In this document: positions 1-6,851 of the stretch, piece by piece
Layout: each line of letters starts with the position of its first letter
How positions within the stretch are numbered: position 1 is the stretch's first letter
DNA from: Neobacillus niacini NBRC 15566
GTDB lineage: Bacteria > Bacillota > Bacilli > Bacillales > Cytobacillaceae
Assembly: GCF_001591505.1 (NCBI RefSeq)
Contig: NZ_BCVA01000059.1
Location: forward strand, 1-36,186
Direction: 5' to 3'
Length of the DNA stretch: 36,186 nucleotides
Translations under genes and position numbers: made by a program
Notes under the pieces: generated by a model
What the model saw: only the letters and a program-made list of their open reading frames with translations
The model's database searches: none
Told to the model about the DNA's origin: nothing

Positions 1-195
1 TATGGTATTATTAATAGACTGCTAGGTATTCATAACCCCGAAATAAGCTAATTAATATTTACTGTTTCTTTCGATTCATAGAAAGTAGTGGTTTTAGCAC
101 AATTTGATTCGTCTAAACAAACTGTGATTTTTGCTGAATGTATGTTTTTAGATAACAACGCACCTTTAATATCGTGGGGGGGTTCCGAAATATAA

Positions 196-225
196 AAAAC
201 CCCTAACCGAATGTTTAGGGGTTTT
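196..225 (-). terminator. Intrinsic terminator of the small-peptide operon
   Basis: An 11-bp perfect stem (AAAACCCCTAA / TTAGGGGTTTT, 196-206 with 215-225) closes an 8-nt loop. On the minus strand it is followed by a T-rich run, so it ends transcription of the gene at 241-492. The A/T flanks would let it work in both directions. Confidence 0.85.
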
Positions 226-240
226 AAAGGAACTACGGAA

Positions 241-492
241 CTATTTATTCCATGTTCTTTTTATATTTTTTTCTATGCTTTTATTCTTATGGTCTTCCAA
301 ATTAATGATTTTTGATGTTTTATCAAGAACTTCGGGCAGATCGTCTCTTCCAATTAATTTTTCTAAGACGATTTTGCCACCTTCCATAAGCTTATAGCCT
401 AAAAATGTAACTGCACCAATTGCTAAGGTACCTAAAAATACATCTCCTCCACTGCCGAATTGAATTTCTTTATTACCGTCTTTAATAAACAT
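241..492 (-). CDS. Small membrane protein of unknown function (83 aa)
   Basis: Not a recognised family. The 83-aa product has one hydrophobic, Gly-rich segment at about residues 17-35 (GDVFLGTLAIGAVTFLGYKL), which could span the membrane, followed by a basic tail ending NIKRTWNK. The start is well supported: AAGGAGGAA lies 8 nt before the ATG. It is the last gene of a minus-strand row (HTH gene, 31-aa peptide, 42-aa peptide, this gene) and is followed directly by a strong terminator. The row of a DNA-binding protein plus three small hydrophobic proteins could be a peptide toxin, bacteriocin-like or membrane-stress module, but nothing in the sequence proves a role. Confidence 0.7.
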   Translation of the reverse strand: MFIKDGNKEIQFGSGGDVFLGTLAIGAVTFLGYKLMEGGKIVLEKLIGRDDLPEVLDKTSKIINLEDHKNKSIEKNIKRTWNK

Positions 493-569
493 ACTTGTTC
501 CTCCTTATTTATCTTAGCTTAGCCCCGTTCCCTTTATGTAAATCTTGGCTGGAGTTTGCAAATACATTA

Positions 570-698
570 CTACAATCTTTTTAAGATATCGGACTTGTTG
601 ACACCAAACTTCATAGCAGTAGCTGCTGCTGCCTCATCTTTAGACATTCCTTCCAAAATCAATTGCAAAACAAAAACTATAATTTTTATCCAGAACAT
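570..698 (-). CDS. Tiny hydrophobic peptide, 42 aa
   Basis: A short gene that is easy to miss. The peptide starts MFWIKIIVFVLQLILEGMSK and ends VNKSDILKRL. Residues 2-16 are a hydrophobic helix. The rest (MSKDEAAAATAMKFGVNKSDILKRL) looks like a small soluble helical hairpin rather than random sequence. The start is chosen from AAGGGG about 9 nt upstream of the ATG at 698. It lies 14 nt after the stop of the 31-aa gene, so the two are probably co-transcribed and perhaps translationally coupled. Family unknown to me. Confidence 0.6.
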   Translation of the reverse strand: MFWIKIIVFVLQLILEGMSKDEAAAATAMKFGVNKSDILKRL

Positions 699-712
699 TT
701 TTCATCTTCCCC

Positions 713-808
713 TTATTTTTTTAGAATGTTAATTAGTGCCGTTGTTACTACCGGAATAACTGCTATCACCATATCTTTACCTAACTTAATAAGTTTCTCT
801 TTTTCCAT
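713..808 (-). CDS. Tiny single-TM peptide, 31 aa
   Basis: A 31-aa peptide (begins MEKEKLIKLGKDMVIAVIPV, ends INILKK) with charged ends and a central hydrophobic stretch, the usual shape of a small membrane peptide. Its ribosome site AAGGAG, 8 nt before the ATG, is among the best in this region, which argues for real translation despite the length. It sits between the HTH gene (ending at 885) and the 42-aa gene. It could be a type I toxin-like or holin-like peptide or a regulator of a membrane protein. That is inference from shape only. Confidence 0.55.
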   Translation of the reverse strand: MEKEKLIKLGKDMVIAVIPVVTTALINILKK

Positions 809-884
809 CCTTAATCGCTCCTTCACTTTTAAATAATTATTTTTATAAGGGTTGGAAGTACCTTTAGTGCCATTTGGGATAGAT

Positions 885-1406
885 TTACGAATTTTCGCTC
901 TTTTTAGTCTTGTCCATTAACACCATATAACCGGCAATTTCATCTTCAATCTCAAGTAACTTCATTTGATATTCCAGTTCAATTTTCTTTTTCTTTCTTT
1001 GTAATGCTTCGATGTAAATTTTTATATCTTTTAATTCAATTGTTTCGTCATTTGATGTTACATGTGAAGTTCCAGCACCATTATTCAACTTAGTTTTTGC
1101 TGCTTTATTTAATAAACCGGCAGCTCCTGCAGTAATAAGTCCTTTAATAATTGGATTTATAGCTGAGAGTGCTACCTCAGTTGCTACGGTTTTAGAAATA
1201 GTTGTTCCTGGTACCTTTGCTCTTTCTTGTATGAATTTATTAAGAGTTTCTTCATCAACTAAATAGCTCTTCCCATCCAATTGAGCTTTTAAATCCCCAT
1301 TTCGTATCCATCTTCGGACAGATTCCTCTGAAACATTTAGTAATTCGCTTATTTCTTTTGTTGTACGCAAATTTGTTTCCAAACTATTCACTACCTTCCT
1401 TTTCAT
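885..1406 (-). CDS. HTH (excisionase/MerR-like) DNA-binding protein with hydrophobic and coiled-coil regions
   Basis: Residues about 10-50 (TTKEISELLNVSEESVRRWI, then a wing NGDLKAQLDGKSYLVDEETL) form a winged HTH of the excisionase/MerR type. The middle (ATEVALSAINPIIKGLITAG) is weakly hydrophobic. The C-terminus is a charged coiled coil (LQRKKKKIELEYQMKLLEIE). The reading frame is open up to 1463, but that start lies inside the promoter described at 1446-1490. ATG at 1406, preceded by AGGGTGG with 6 nt spacing, is chosen instead and gives 173 aa. It heads the row of tiny membrane peptides and probably represses its own promoter. Function beyond DNA binding is unknown. Confidence 0.65.
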   Translation of the reverse strand: MKRKVVNSLETNLRTTKEISELLNVSEESVRRWIRNGDLKAQLDGKSYLVDEETLNKFIQERAKVPGTTISKTVATEVALSAINPIIKGLITAGAAGLLNKAAKTKLNNGAGTSHVTSNDETIELKDIKIYIEALQRKKKKIELEYQMKLLEIEDEIAGYMVLMDKTKKSENS

Positions 1407-1445
1407 CAACATCCACCCTATACACACACCGTAACTTGTGAATAT

Positions 1446-1490
1446 AATATAACACACACACAATGTGTGTTCAACTATTTGTGTGTGTTA
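1446..1490 (-). promoter_or_regulatory. Promoter overlapped by a CA/TG inverted repeat
   Basis: On the minus strand TTGAAC (1469-1474) and TATATT (1446-1451) are separated by exactly 17 bp, a good sigma-A promoter for the HTH gene. It is overlaid by a large inverted repeat: TAACACACACACAA (1450-1463) against TTGTGTGTGTTA (1479-1490). The arms cover the -10 side and the upstream side of the -35, as expected for an autorepressor site. Confidence 0.6.
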
Positions 1491-1544
1491 TTTTTTAATT
1501 TTTATTTAAATGTATGAATTTATCAAAAAATACATTCAATTCTA

Positions 1545-1790
1545 ATGTTCTATGGAGAGGATTGTTGTGAAAGGGTGGGATTGGACCCAAATCGGTATGG
1601 CGCTCATAGTTTAAGAAGCGGGTTTTGTTCGACAGCTGCGAGGGCTAGAAAGGCTGAGCGTCAGATTATGAAGCAGACCAGGCATAAGAGAAGTGATTCG
1701 TTGCAGAGGTATATCAAGAAAGCTAATTTTTTGATGATAATGCAGCTAGTGGCATTAGGCTTTAATATAAGCCTGGACTCCTTTTTATAG
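1545..1790 (+). pseudogene. C-terminal remnant of a tyrosine recombinase
   Basis: The frame encodes only the last part of a tyrosine recombinase: GAHSLRSGF (the H-x-x-R box, H21 and R24 of the fragment), then IMKQTRHKRSDSLQRYI with the second His (H47) and the nucleophile Tyr (Y56). The N-terminal DNA-binding domain and the first catalytic Arg are missing, and there is no ribosome site before the ATG. It aligns by eye with the end of the intact recombinase at 19103-20059 (AAHSLRSGL, IMKQTGHKTREMVDRY) but is clearly diverged, so it is not a recent copy. It probably marks an old integration or deletion boundary. Confidence 0.75.
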
Positions 1791-1887
1791 TGCTAAAGAA
1801 AAACTTTAACTTCTTTCCTTTTTCGTATATTCACAACTTAGGAAAGGCGAACACTTGCCGGAAAAGCTTTTACTATTAAAACAATTG

Positions 1888-1918
1888 GACTGCCCAACAC
1901 TGGCAGTCTTTTTTATTT
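1888..1918 (+). terminator. Intrinsic terminator
   Basis: GACTGCC (1888-1894) pairs with GGCAGTC (1902-1908) and is followed by TTTTTTATTT. It stands between the recombinase remnant and the EVE-like gene and insulates the latter from upstream transcription. Confidence 0.85.
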
Positions 1919-1980
1919 GCAAGCACATTGATTTCATGACCTATCTCTACTGTGCCTGCAAAAAAAGTAAAAAATAAATG

Positions 1981-2060
1981 TTGACTTAGAAACAAATACC
2001 AACTATTCTTAACTTAGACACCTACTAAGTAGCTACTAAATTAATACTAAAAATAGGAGG
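1981..2060 (+). promoter_or_regulatory. Promoter, possible operator and RBS of the EVE-like gene
   Basis: TTGACT (1981-1986) and TATTCT (2004-2009) are 17 bp apart. Just downstream, ACTTAG (2012-2017) and CTAAGT (2025-2030) form an inverted repeat, followed by further CTACTAA repeats; these could bind a repressor. AGGAGG at 2055-2060 is a strong RBS, 8 nt from the ATG at 2069. Confidence 0.65.
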
Positions 2061-2068
2061 TTTAATTT

Positions 2069-2695
2069 ATGAAAATCTTTATGTTAAGAAGCAAACCGAA
2101 TAACACAGAACGGATTGACGTGTTTCTAAGAGACAATGTGGTTACGATTGGTTGGCAGGAAACAGGAGACTTAACCAATGCTACTAAAGAGGATATTAGA
2201 GAGGCATTAAAATCTAATGGTTATGAAGGGCAATCACTTCTGACAAATTTAGGATTAGTTAATGCATTTGTTAGAACAATGCAAGAGGGGGATCTAGTAT
2301 TAATTAGACAAGGAAACATAGTCCATATAGGAGAAGTAGGTCCATATAGGTGGGCCAAAGAATATGAAGACATGAAAATGTCTCATGCGCATTCGGTAAA
2401 AAGATGGTTTACTCCAGTAGCATTCAACCAACTTAATGCCTCTATGCAGTCCTTACTTAAAAATATTAGGACTATCGCACAATATCATGGAACTATAGAA
2501 GAAGCTGATTTACTAAAGTTTATTTCTGATAATCCAGAAGAGAAGCCCAATACTCACATTCCAGCAAAGGATAAAGAGAACTTGCTCGCTAATACACTAG
2601 AAATTCTTAAAGACTTGGCAAATAATGCAACAGATGAAAAAGTTCGATTAGAGGCAGCTAGGGAACTACTAAATCACCTTAAAAGTACCTACTAA
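2069..2695 (+). CDS. Stand-alone EVE/PUA-like domain protein (Mrr N-domain-like)
   Basis: The N-terminal ~115 residues show the pattern of the EVE/PUA-like domain found at the N-terminus of Mrr-type restriction proteins: VVTIGWQETGDL, then MQEGDLVLIRQGN, then GEVGPYRW. In that family the domain is thought to read modified bases in DNA. Here no nuclease domain follows: the PD-(D/E)xK motifs are absent and the 208-aa protein ends in a helical segment (ENLLANTLEILKDLANNATD, then VRLEAARELLNHL) that looks HEAT-like. The gene is single, with its own promoter and terminator. It could be a sensor of modified DNA or part of a restriction or anti-phage pathway whose partner is elsewhere. Domain call moderate, function inferred. 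Confidence 0.6.
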   Translation: MKIFMLRSKPNNTERIDVFLRDNVVTIGWQETGDLTNATKEDIREALKSNGYEGQSLLTNLGLVNAFVRTMQEGDLVLIRQGNIVHIGEVGPYRWAKEYEDMKMSHAHSVKRWFTPVAFNQLNASMQSLLKNIRTIAQYHGTIEEADLLKFISDNPEEKPNTHIPAKDKENLLANTLEILKDLANNATDEKVRLEAARELLNHLKSTY

Positions 2696-2792
2696 ATATT
2701 AATTGAAATCATGAGAAGGGATGCGGCGGTTACCGAAAAATTAAAAAGCTAAAATATTTGTAATTTGCAAGAAATAAGTAATGACCATATAG

Positions 2793-2840
2793 AAAAAACC
2801 ACACAGACAAATCTGGTAAAGACTTGTTGTGTGGTTTTTT
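2793..2840 (+). terminator. Intrinsic terminator
   Basis: AAAAAACCACACA (from 2793) pairs with TGTGTGGTTTTTT (to 2840) with one bulged base near the loop and ends in a T-run. It ends the EVE-like gene and, by its A/T symmetry, could also stop minus-strand transcripts from the replication-type gene that ends at 2955. Confidence 0.8.
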
Positions 2841-2954
2841 CTTGTGGTTAAGATTTGTTATTGTTTTTTTAGATACTTTTCAATGATGTTACGAGGAATG
2901 ATACCAAGACTTTCCTAGGCTCCAAATACACCCGTTATGAAACATGATAAGATT

Positions 2955-3902
2955 TTATTTACTTAACCAATTGGACAACAAATTATTATTAATACTACCA
3001 GTACTGGAATAATCAGAAATATGCAACCTATCTTTTTTATAGTAGTATCCCTTTTCAACCCAATCTTTAATAAGCCCTCTCATGTTTTCGATATCTTTAA
3101 CGGTCTCAAGCATCTTGATTACTGTACTTGTAAACTCATATTCATTTAATGCTATAGGATCATCACAGCTGCAATGTGGTATAACATATTCTCTTTGAAT
3201 TTGATAATGATACGCATCTTGAATGTGTAGAAAATCCTCAACTGATAAAGATATTTTATTTGAAACAATCATAGCCTTAATTTTGATCTTTAAATCGTTG
3301 GGAATTTGAGCGTTCGATAAAACATCATAGTTATTAACAAGATTAAGGTTAAGATTAAGGTTAGTATTATTATTAATATTATTATTTTTAATAATATTAT
3401 TTTGATTGATATTATTAATGTCCTGATTTCCCCTACCCTCAACGTCCGGATTCTGAAACACCGTATCCTGATTTTCAGGATACGGTTCATTTTCATTTTC
3501 CTTCATTGTTTTATCTTTTTTTGTTTTATATTCAATGATTAAGTCTTTACCGTTTGTGGCTGACCGTTGCTTTATATTTTCAAGTTCATCTGCTACTTCT
3601 TGTTTAATATCTGAAAAAATATAAATCATTTCTTCGAATGTTTTTGTAACAAAATCTATTACCCGGATCCTTGAAAAATATCCAAGTTCGATTAGTTCAT
3701 TAACGATTTTATAATGAGCATCCCGGCCATTTTTTGAACGAGTGGAGATTTCTTTTATGTTTAGTTTCCAGCCTAGTGTATTAGATAAAAAGATTGCTAA
3801 CAAACCTTTAGCCTGTAAGGATAATTCTTTATCCCATAATAATGAATTAGAAATCGGTGTAAATTTTTCTTTTTTTACATTCCGATAAGTAGTCTTTGTC
3901 AT
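2955..3902 (-). CDS. HTH replication-type (DnaD/replisome-organiser-like) plasmid protein
   Basis: Residues about 10-80 match a winged-helix domain common in plasmid and phage replication proteins of Firmicutes: FTPISNSLLWDKELSLQAKG, LLAIFLSNTLGWKLNIKEIS, then KNGRDAHYKIVNELIELGYF. Residues about 160-190 are an Asn/Ile/Leu low-complexity linker (NNINQNNI, NLNLNLNL), coded by very AT-rich simple repeats at 3330-3420. The C-terminal ~110 residues are helical and could be a second domain. The start has AAAAAGGAGACG upstream of the ATG at 3902. An origin inside the rep gene is known for some theta plasmids, and the AT-rich linker would suit one here, but that is inference. It could instead be a phage-derived DnaD-like loader rather than an initiator. 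Confidence 0.55.
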   Translation of the reverse strand: MTKTTYRNVKKEKFTPISNSLLWDKELSLQAKGLLAIFLSNTLGWKLNIKEISTRSKNGRDAHYKIVNELIELGYFSRIRVIDFVTKTFEEMIYIFSDIKQEVADELENIKQRSATNGKDLIIEYKTKKDKTMKENENEPYPENQDTVFQNPDVEGRGNQDINNINQNNIIKNNNINNNTNLNLNLNLVNNYDVLSNAQIPNDLKIKIKAMIVSNKISLSVEDFLHIQDAYHYQIQREYVIPHCSCDDPIALNEYEFTSTVIKMLETVKDIENMRGLIKDWVEKGYYYKKDRLHISDYSSTGSINNNLLSNWLSK

Positions 3903-4351
3903 AATATATCGTCTCCTTTTTGGGAAAACAAAAAGAACGTAGCTCGTCGTAGATCTTCATACGACAAACAGCGCTCCCTAAAAATAGACAAAGTAAAACA
4001 CTTGAAAAAAACATATTATATCCCTTAAAATAGCTACATAATATTGTTTAGATAAGAGTTTTGAGCAGAAGTTTGTCGTGGTTCTGGCACGATTGACGGT
4101 TTCAGGGTGTTGGTAGCACCAAGGAACACGCTTAAAGCTCTTTTTTTGTTTCCACACATGAACTTGTGTCAAGTATAAACTCTACAAAAATATCAATTCA
4201 AGAAAAAGGGATTTTTTTAATTAACTATGAACAAATCACTTCTTCCATTTATTAATAGAGGCACCTTTGATTAAATACTCTTTCTTATTTTTACTTCGAA
4301 TAATAAAAGATTTCCCCTTAAATTAACGGAAAGAAAGGAGTGATATTATTC
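3903..4351. promoter_or_regulatory. Upstream region of the HTH rep-type gene; possible leader or antisense RNA
   Basis: No convincing gene here. Seen structures: inverted repeat GTCGTA (3946-3951) / TACGAC (3960-3965); on the plus strand TCGTG-gttctgg-CACGA; TTGGTAGCACCAA near 4110; and a run of seven T after GCTTAAAGCTC near 4139-4147. Read on the plus strand this could be a short terminated RNA antisense to the leader of the rep-type gene, a common copy-control layout. A 64-codon frame on the minus strand (3978-4172) overlaps it but has no ribosome site. Evidence is suggestive only. Confidence 0.3.
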
Positions 4352-4501
4352 ATGAATGTTGATGAATTAATAAAAAAGTTTGTTCGAACAAAAGCTGAAG
4401 CTGAAGGTATAGAAAAAATGATATCAATGATGATGTGTCTTAAGAAATACGAAAACCTTGCTAGATTTAAAGATGAAAAAAGTAATACTAGGAGTACTTG
4501 A
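4352..4501 (+). CDS. Small hypothetical protein, 49 aa
   Basis: A short frame beginning MNVDELIKKFVRTKAEAEGI with a good ribosome site (AAGAAAGGAGTGAT) about 10 nt before the ATG at 4352. The product is charged and helical with no membrane segment (ends DEKSNTRST). It lies divergently from the rep-type gene. I do not recognise a family. Small acidic or basic helical proteins next to rep genes are sometimes copy-control factors, but nothing specific supports that here. Confidence 0.5.
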   Translation: MNVDELIKKFVRTKAEAEGIEKMISMMMCLKKYENLARFKDEKSNTRST

Positions 4502-5197
4502 GAAAAAATATATTTTTTCCATATTGTCGTTCTATTTTAAGATAAATCGATCAAGCCTGTTTTATTGGATATAAAACACTAAAAGGGCTAGGAGAATGAT
4601 TTTTTTGAGGGGTATGAAATTTGTAAAAGGTTGCAAATTAGCAACGTTTTTAGGATGGTTTCATTTTTGTCATAAAATAGACGGCGCAAACCATTGATGT
4701 ATCAAGCTTTGGATGAATAATGAAATGAACAATGAAATGAATAATTTAAAAATAATTATTATTCATAGGATTATTGATTTCATTCTTAATTTAAGGGTCT
4801 AAAACCTAGAAATAAAAACTGAATAAGATAAAGCCAAAAAGATTTTAGATTAACGCTTAGAAGTCGAAAGTAAAGCCCAAAAGTTAAAAATAAAAGATTA
4901 ACAATTAAAACGACGGATTTTTTAGAAATAAACCTTCAAGGGAGCTCCCGTTTTTTATTTTTGGATTTACTCAAAAAAATGCGTATAAGAACTAAATGAG
5001 CAACAAAAAACCCGCTACACTTAAAATGTAGTTCTAAGTATTGGTATTAAAGGGATTTGACGGAGAAGGAAAAGGATAATTTAAAAATATATTATCCAAC
5101 GAATAATCTATTTCTTTCTCCAAATCTTGAAAAAAAATTGAACACCACTCTAAAAATACCGATATATATGGATAACCCATTTGAAAGGAGGGAGATT
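4502..5197. other. AT-rich intergenic region with short direct repeats
   Basis: About 700 bases without a supportable gene. It contains the direct repeat AATGAAATGAA occurring twice near 4718-4742 inside a run of GAATAATGAAATGAACAATG-like sequence, followed by a very AT-rich stretch, and a GGGAGCTCCC palindrome followed by a T-run near 4940-4965. Nothing identifies an origin or RNA gene with confidence. Confidence 0.35.
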
Positions 5198-5443
5198 ATG
5201 ATTATTTATGTACCTTGTATAGCAACCCCTGGTGATTATGTAAAAAACATTTATACAGGAGAAATAAAACGGGTAGAGCGCGTTGAAAATGAAGGACTAG
5301 CAAAAGTAGATGAAGATCCATTTTATGACTACACTGGTTGGTGGAATCGAAATGACTACCTTGTACTGTTTGAAATCTACGAATATCCAACTCCACTAGA
5401 ATCCGTCCCAAAAATTAAAAAACTATTACAACTCCAAGAATAA
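5198..5443 (+). CDS. Small hypothetical acidic protein, 81 aa
   Basis: The frame can be read from a TTG at 5057, but AAAGGAGG (5184-5191) lies 6 nt before an internal ATG at 5198, a near-ideal site, so the 81-aa form starting MIIYVPCIATPGDYVKN is preferred. The sequence is rich in Tyr, Asp and Glu (DEDPFYDYTGWWNRNDYLVL) and could be a compact beta-rich domain. The pattern of a short N-terminal strand, VKNIYTGEIKRV, and a WWNRNDYLVL strand suggests an SH3-like barrel, but I cannot name the family. A terminator follows at once, so it is a single-gene unit. Confidence 0.55.
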   Translation: MIIYVPCIATPGDYVKNIYTGEIKRVERVENEGLAKVDEDPFYDYTGWWNRNDYLVLFEIYEYPTPLESVPKIKKLLQLQE

Positions 5444-5450
5444 AAACGAA

Positions 5451-5486
5451 CAGGGACTGCTGTGGTCAGCACTCCTTGTTTTATTT
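5451..5486 (+). terminator. Intrinsic terminator
   Basis: CAGGGACTGCTG (5451-5462) pairs with CAGCACTCCTTG (5467-5478), with one mismatch and one G-T pair, followed by TTTTATTT. It ends the 81-aa gene. Confidence 0.75.
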
Positions 5487-6103
5487 ACGAGATTTTTTTA
5501 ACTTTAAGGAGGAATTTTCACCCCAATTTTGCTATTTTCCTTTTGGGGATAAAGGTATTTACCTCCTTATAAGCCACTTGAAACGCTGTAGTTCATTTAG
5601 AATGGCCTTATTCGCTAACACCCCAAATAATCCATTTTCATTTTCTTTTAGGCCAATTGCGTCACTAGGCTTTTGTTTTGGTCCCTTAAAGCGGTTTTTT
5701 GATTGAGGTGACTTTATCCCCTTTAAAATCATTTTTCGCCTTATACGGCGCGAGAGACGGGGTTTAAATCTCCCTTAACTCAGAGCATTCTTCCTTTTCC
5801 TTTGGTTTTTCGCTCCCAGGTGTGCCGGTGATTCCAGTAAATTCAGTTCAGAGGATGAAAATGTGGAATGAACCATGGCAGCCGGTGCCGAGTATTTGGA
5901 ACGGGAAAAAGCCAAGATTTACCTGAGGATTTTAGCCAGATTGCAACTGAAATTGCGGGATGGCATATCTAATAGCCGGAAATCATGTGATTTGTAGTAT
6001 TATCTAAACCGAATACTAGATTAATTGGCTGCCATTTTTGCAGCTTTTTTTATTGTAAAAGTAGAATAGGGTGTCTGTTGTTGTTGGAGGACACCCTAAG
6101 GGC
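5487..6103. other. Intergenic region with one orphan terminator
   Basis: No gene with a ribosome site was found. A 40-codon frame at 5875-5997 (MAAGAEYLEREKAKIYLRIL) has protein-like composition but no RBS and may be a gene remnant. GCTGC (6028-6032) / GCAGC (6040-6044) followed by TTTTTTT is a clear plus-strand terminator with no intact gene before it, which also points to a decayed gene upstream. Confidence 0.4.
6028..6051 (+). terminator. Orphan intrinsic terminator
   Basis: Stem GCTGC / GCAGC with a 7-nt loop and a T7 tail. There is no intact plus-strand gene for more than 500 bases before it. Confidence 0.65.
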
Positions 6104-6310
6104 TTACACTTTCAGTTTTTCAAAATAAAGTGGATATTTACTGACGATTTCCTCGTACTTCCCTTTGTCTTGGATGAAATCCTCTTTCCATTCGGAACAT
6201 TTAGCGTGAACAATGCCGTTTATCCCGTCCAGGTAAACAAATTGCCCAGCTACCATTTCTTCTTCACAAAAAATACAATGCGGTACGTTTTTTTCCATAA
6301 TTTGTTTCAT
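6104..6310 (-). CDS. Small zinc-binding-type protein, 68 aa
   Basis: The product has CIFCEEEM near the N-terminus and IVHAKCSEW about 20 residues later, that is C-x2-C and H-x2-C, the ligand set of a treble-clef or LIM-like single zinc finger. The remaining ~30 residues are helical (DFIQDKGKYEEIVSKYPLYF). The start at 6310 (MKQIMEKNV) is chosen because GGAGGTGAT ends 7 nt before it; an ATG three codons upstream overlaps the ribosome site. Target (DNA, RNA or protein) unknown. Confidence 0.6.
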   Translation of the reverse strand: MKQIMEKNVPHCIFCEEEMVAGQFVYLDGINGIVHAKCSEWKEDFIQDKGKYEEIVSKYPLYFEKLKV

Positions 6311-6565
6311 GTTGATCATCACCTCCAGCACAAACAATTCCTTGCAGCAGGTGCGTTCTCCTTTGCCGTCACAAATTGTTCTTTATTTTTTAGCAAATCT
6401 TAGCTTTTTTCAATAGGTGACTTGTAGGCAAAAACACGAATAAACCCTTTAATCTCGTCACTTCAATGCATTAACGCAGCACACCTAAGGTTGTTAAGGT
6501 GAAAAGCTAGGATAAAGCGCCAGTATTGGTGCTAGAACGGTATCTGTGCTTATGGAGAACGGTGT

Positions 6566-6790
6566 TTAATTACCGTCCAAAAGATAAAGAGTAACGACTG
6601 TAGGTTTCCGTTTATTAGTCTTATCAAGAACGTAGACAATGCCATTCTTAATGCGTTTTTCAATGTTATTGACTTGATACATGTGTTCACTGTCCTCAAT
6701 ATCCCTTTCAATAAAAAAACGAACCACCTCTGAAGCCTCAAAGGTAATCCGTTCTTGAAACCGTTCGATTACATGCTTAGTGATATACAT
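6566..6790 (-). CDS. Small hypothetical protein, 74 aa
   Basis: Starts MYITKHVIERFQERITFEAS, a form I associate with short plasmid and phage proteins of Bacillus whose function is unknown. The start at 6790 is supported by AAAGGAGG about 6 nt upstream, so the longer frame reaching 6985 is not used. The C-terminal half alternates strands (NGIVYVLDKTNKRKPTVVTL). It follows the 242-aa gene on the same strand after 61 bases containing a strong GC hairpin. Confidence 0.6.
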   Translation of the reverse strand: MYITKHVIERFQERITFEASEVVRFFIERDIEDSEHMYQVNNIEKRIKNGIVYVLDKTNKRKPTVVTLYLLDGN

Positions 6791-6816
6791 AGTATCCTCC
6801 TTTGATTTAGTTCTAA

Positions 6817-6832
6817 GGGGGATGTCTCCCCC
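6817..6832 (-). promoter_or_regulatory. GC-rich hairpin in the 5' leader
   Basis: GGGGGA-TGTC-TCCCCC is a perfect 6-bp hairpin, next to a further run of C on the plus strand (6834-6839). On the minus strand this puts G6-T-G5 just before the hairpin, about 27 nt upstream of the 74-aa start codon. It is conspicuous in an AT-rich molecule and could act on translation or mRNA stability. No T-run follows, so it is not a standard terminator. Confidence 0.4.
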
Positions 6833-6851
6833 ACCCCCCGTTCTTTGTGAA

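Noticed and set aside
1407..1463. N-terminal extension of the HTH gene (MCVCYIIFTSYG...)
   Set aside because: It runs through the -10 element and one arm of the operator, and has no ribosome site.
3978..4172. 64-codon minus-strand frame upstream of the rep-type gene
   Set aside because: No ribosome site; overlaps hairpins that suit an RNA or leader better. Mentioned only within the regulatory region.
5476..5706. 76-codon plus-strand frame after the terminator
   Set aside because: Begins within the terminator tail and lacks a ribosome site and protein-like pattern.
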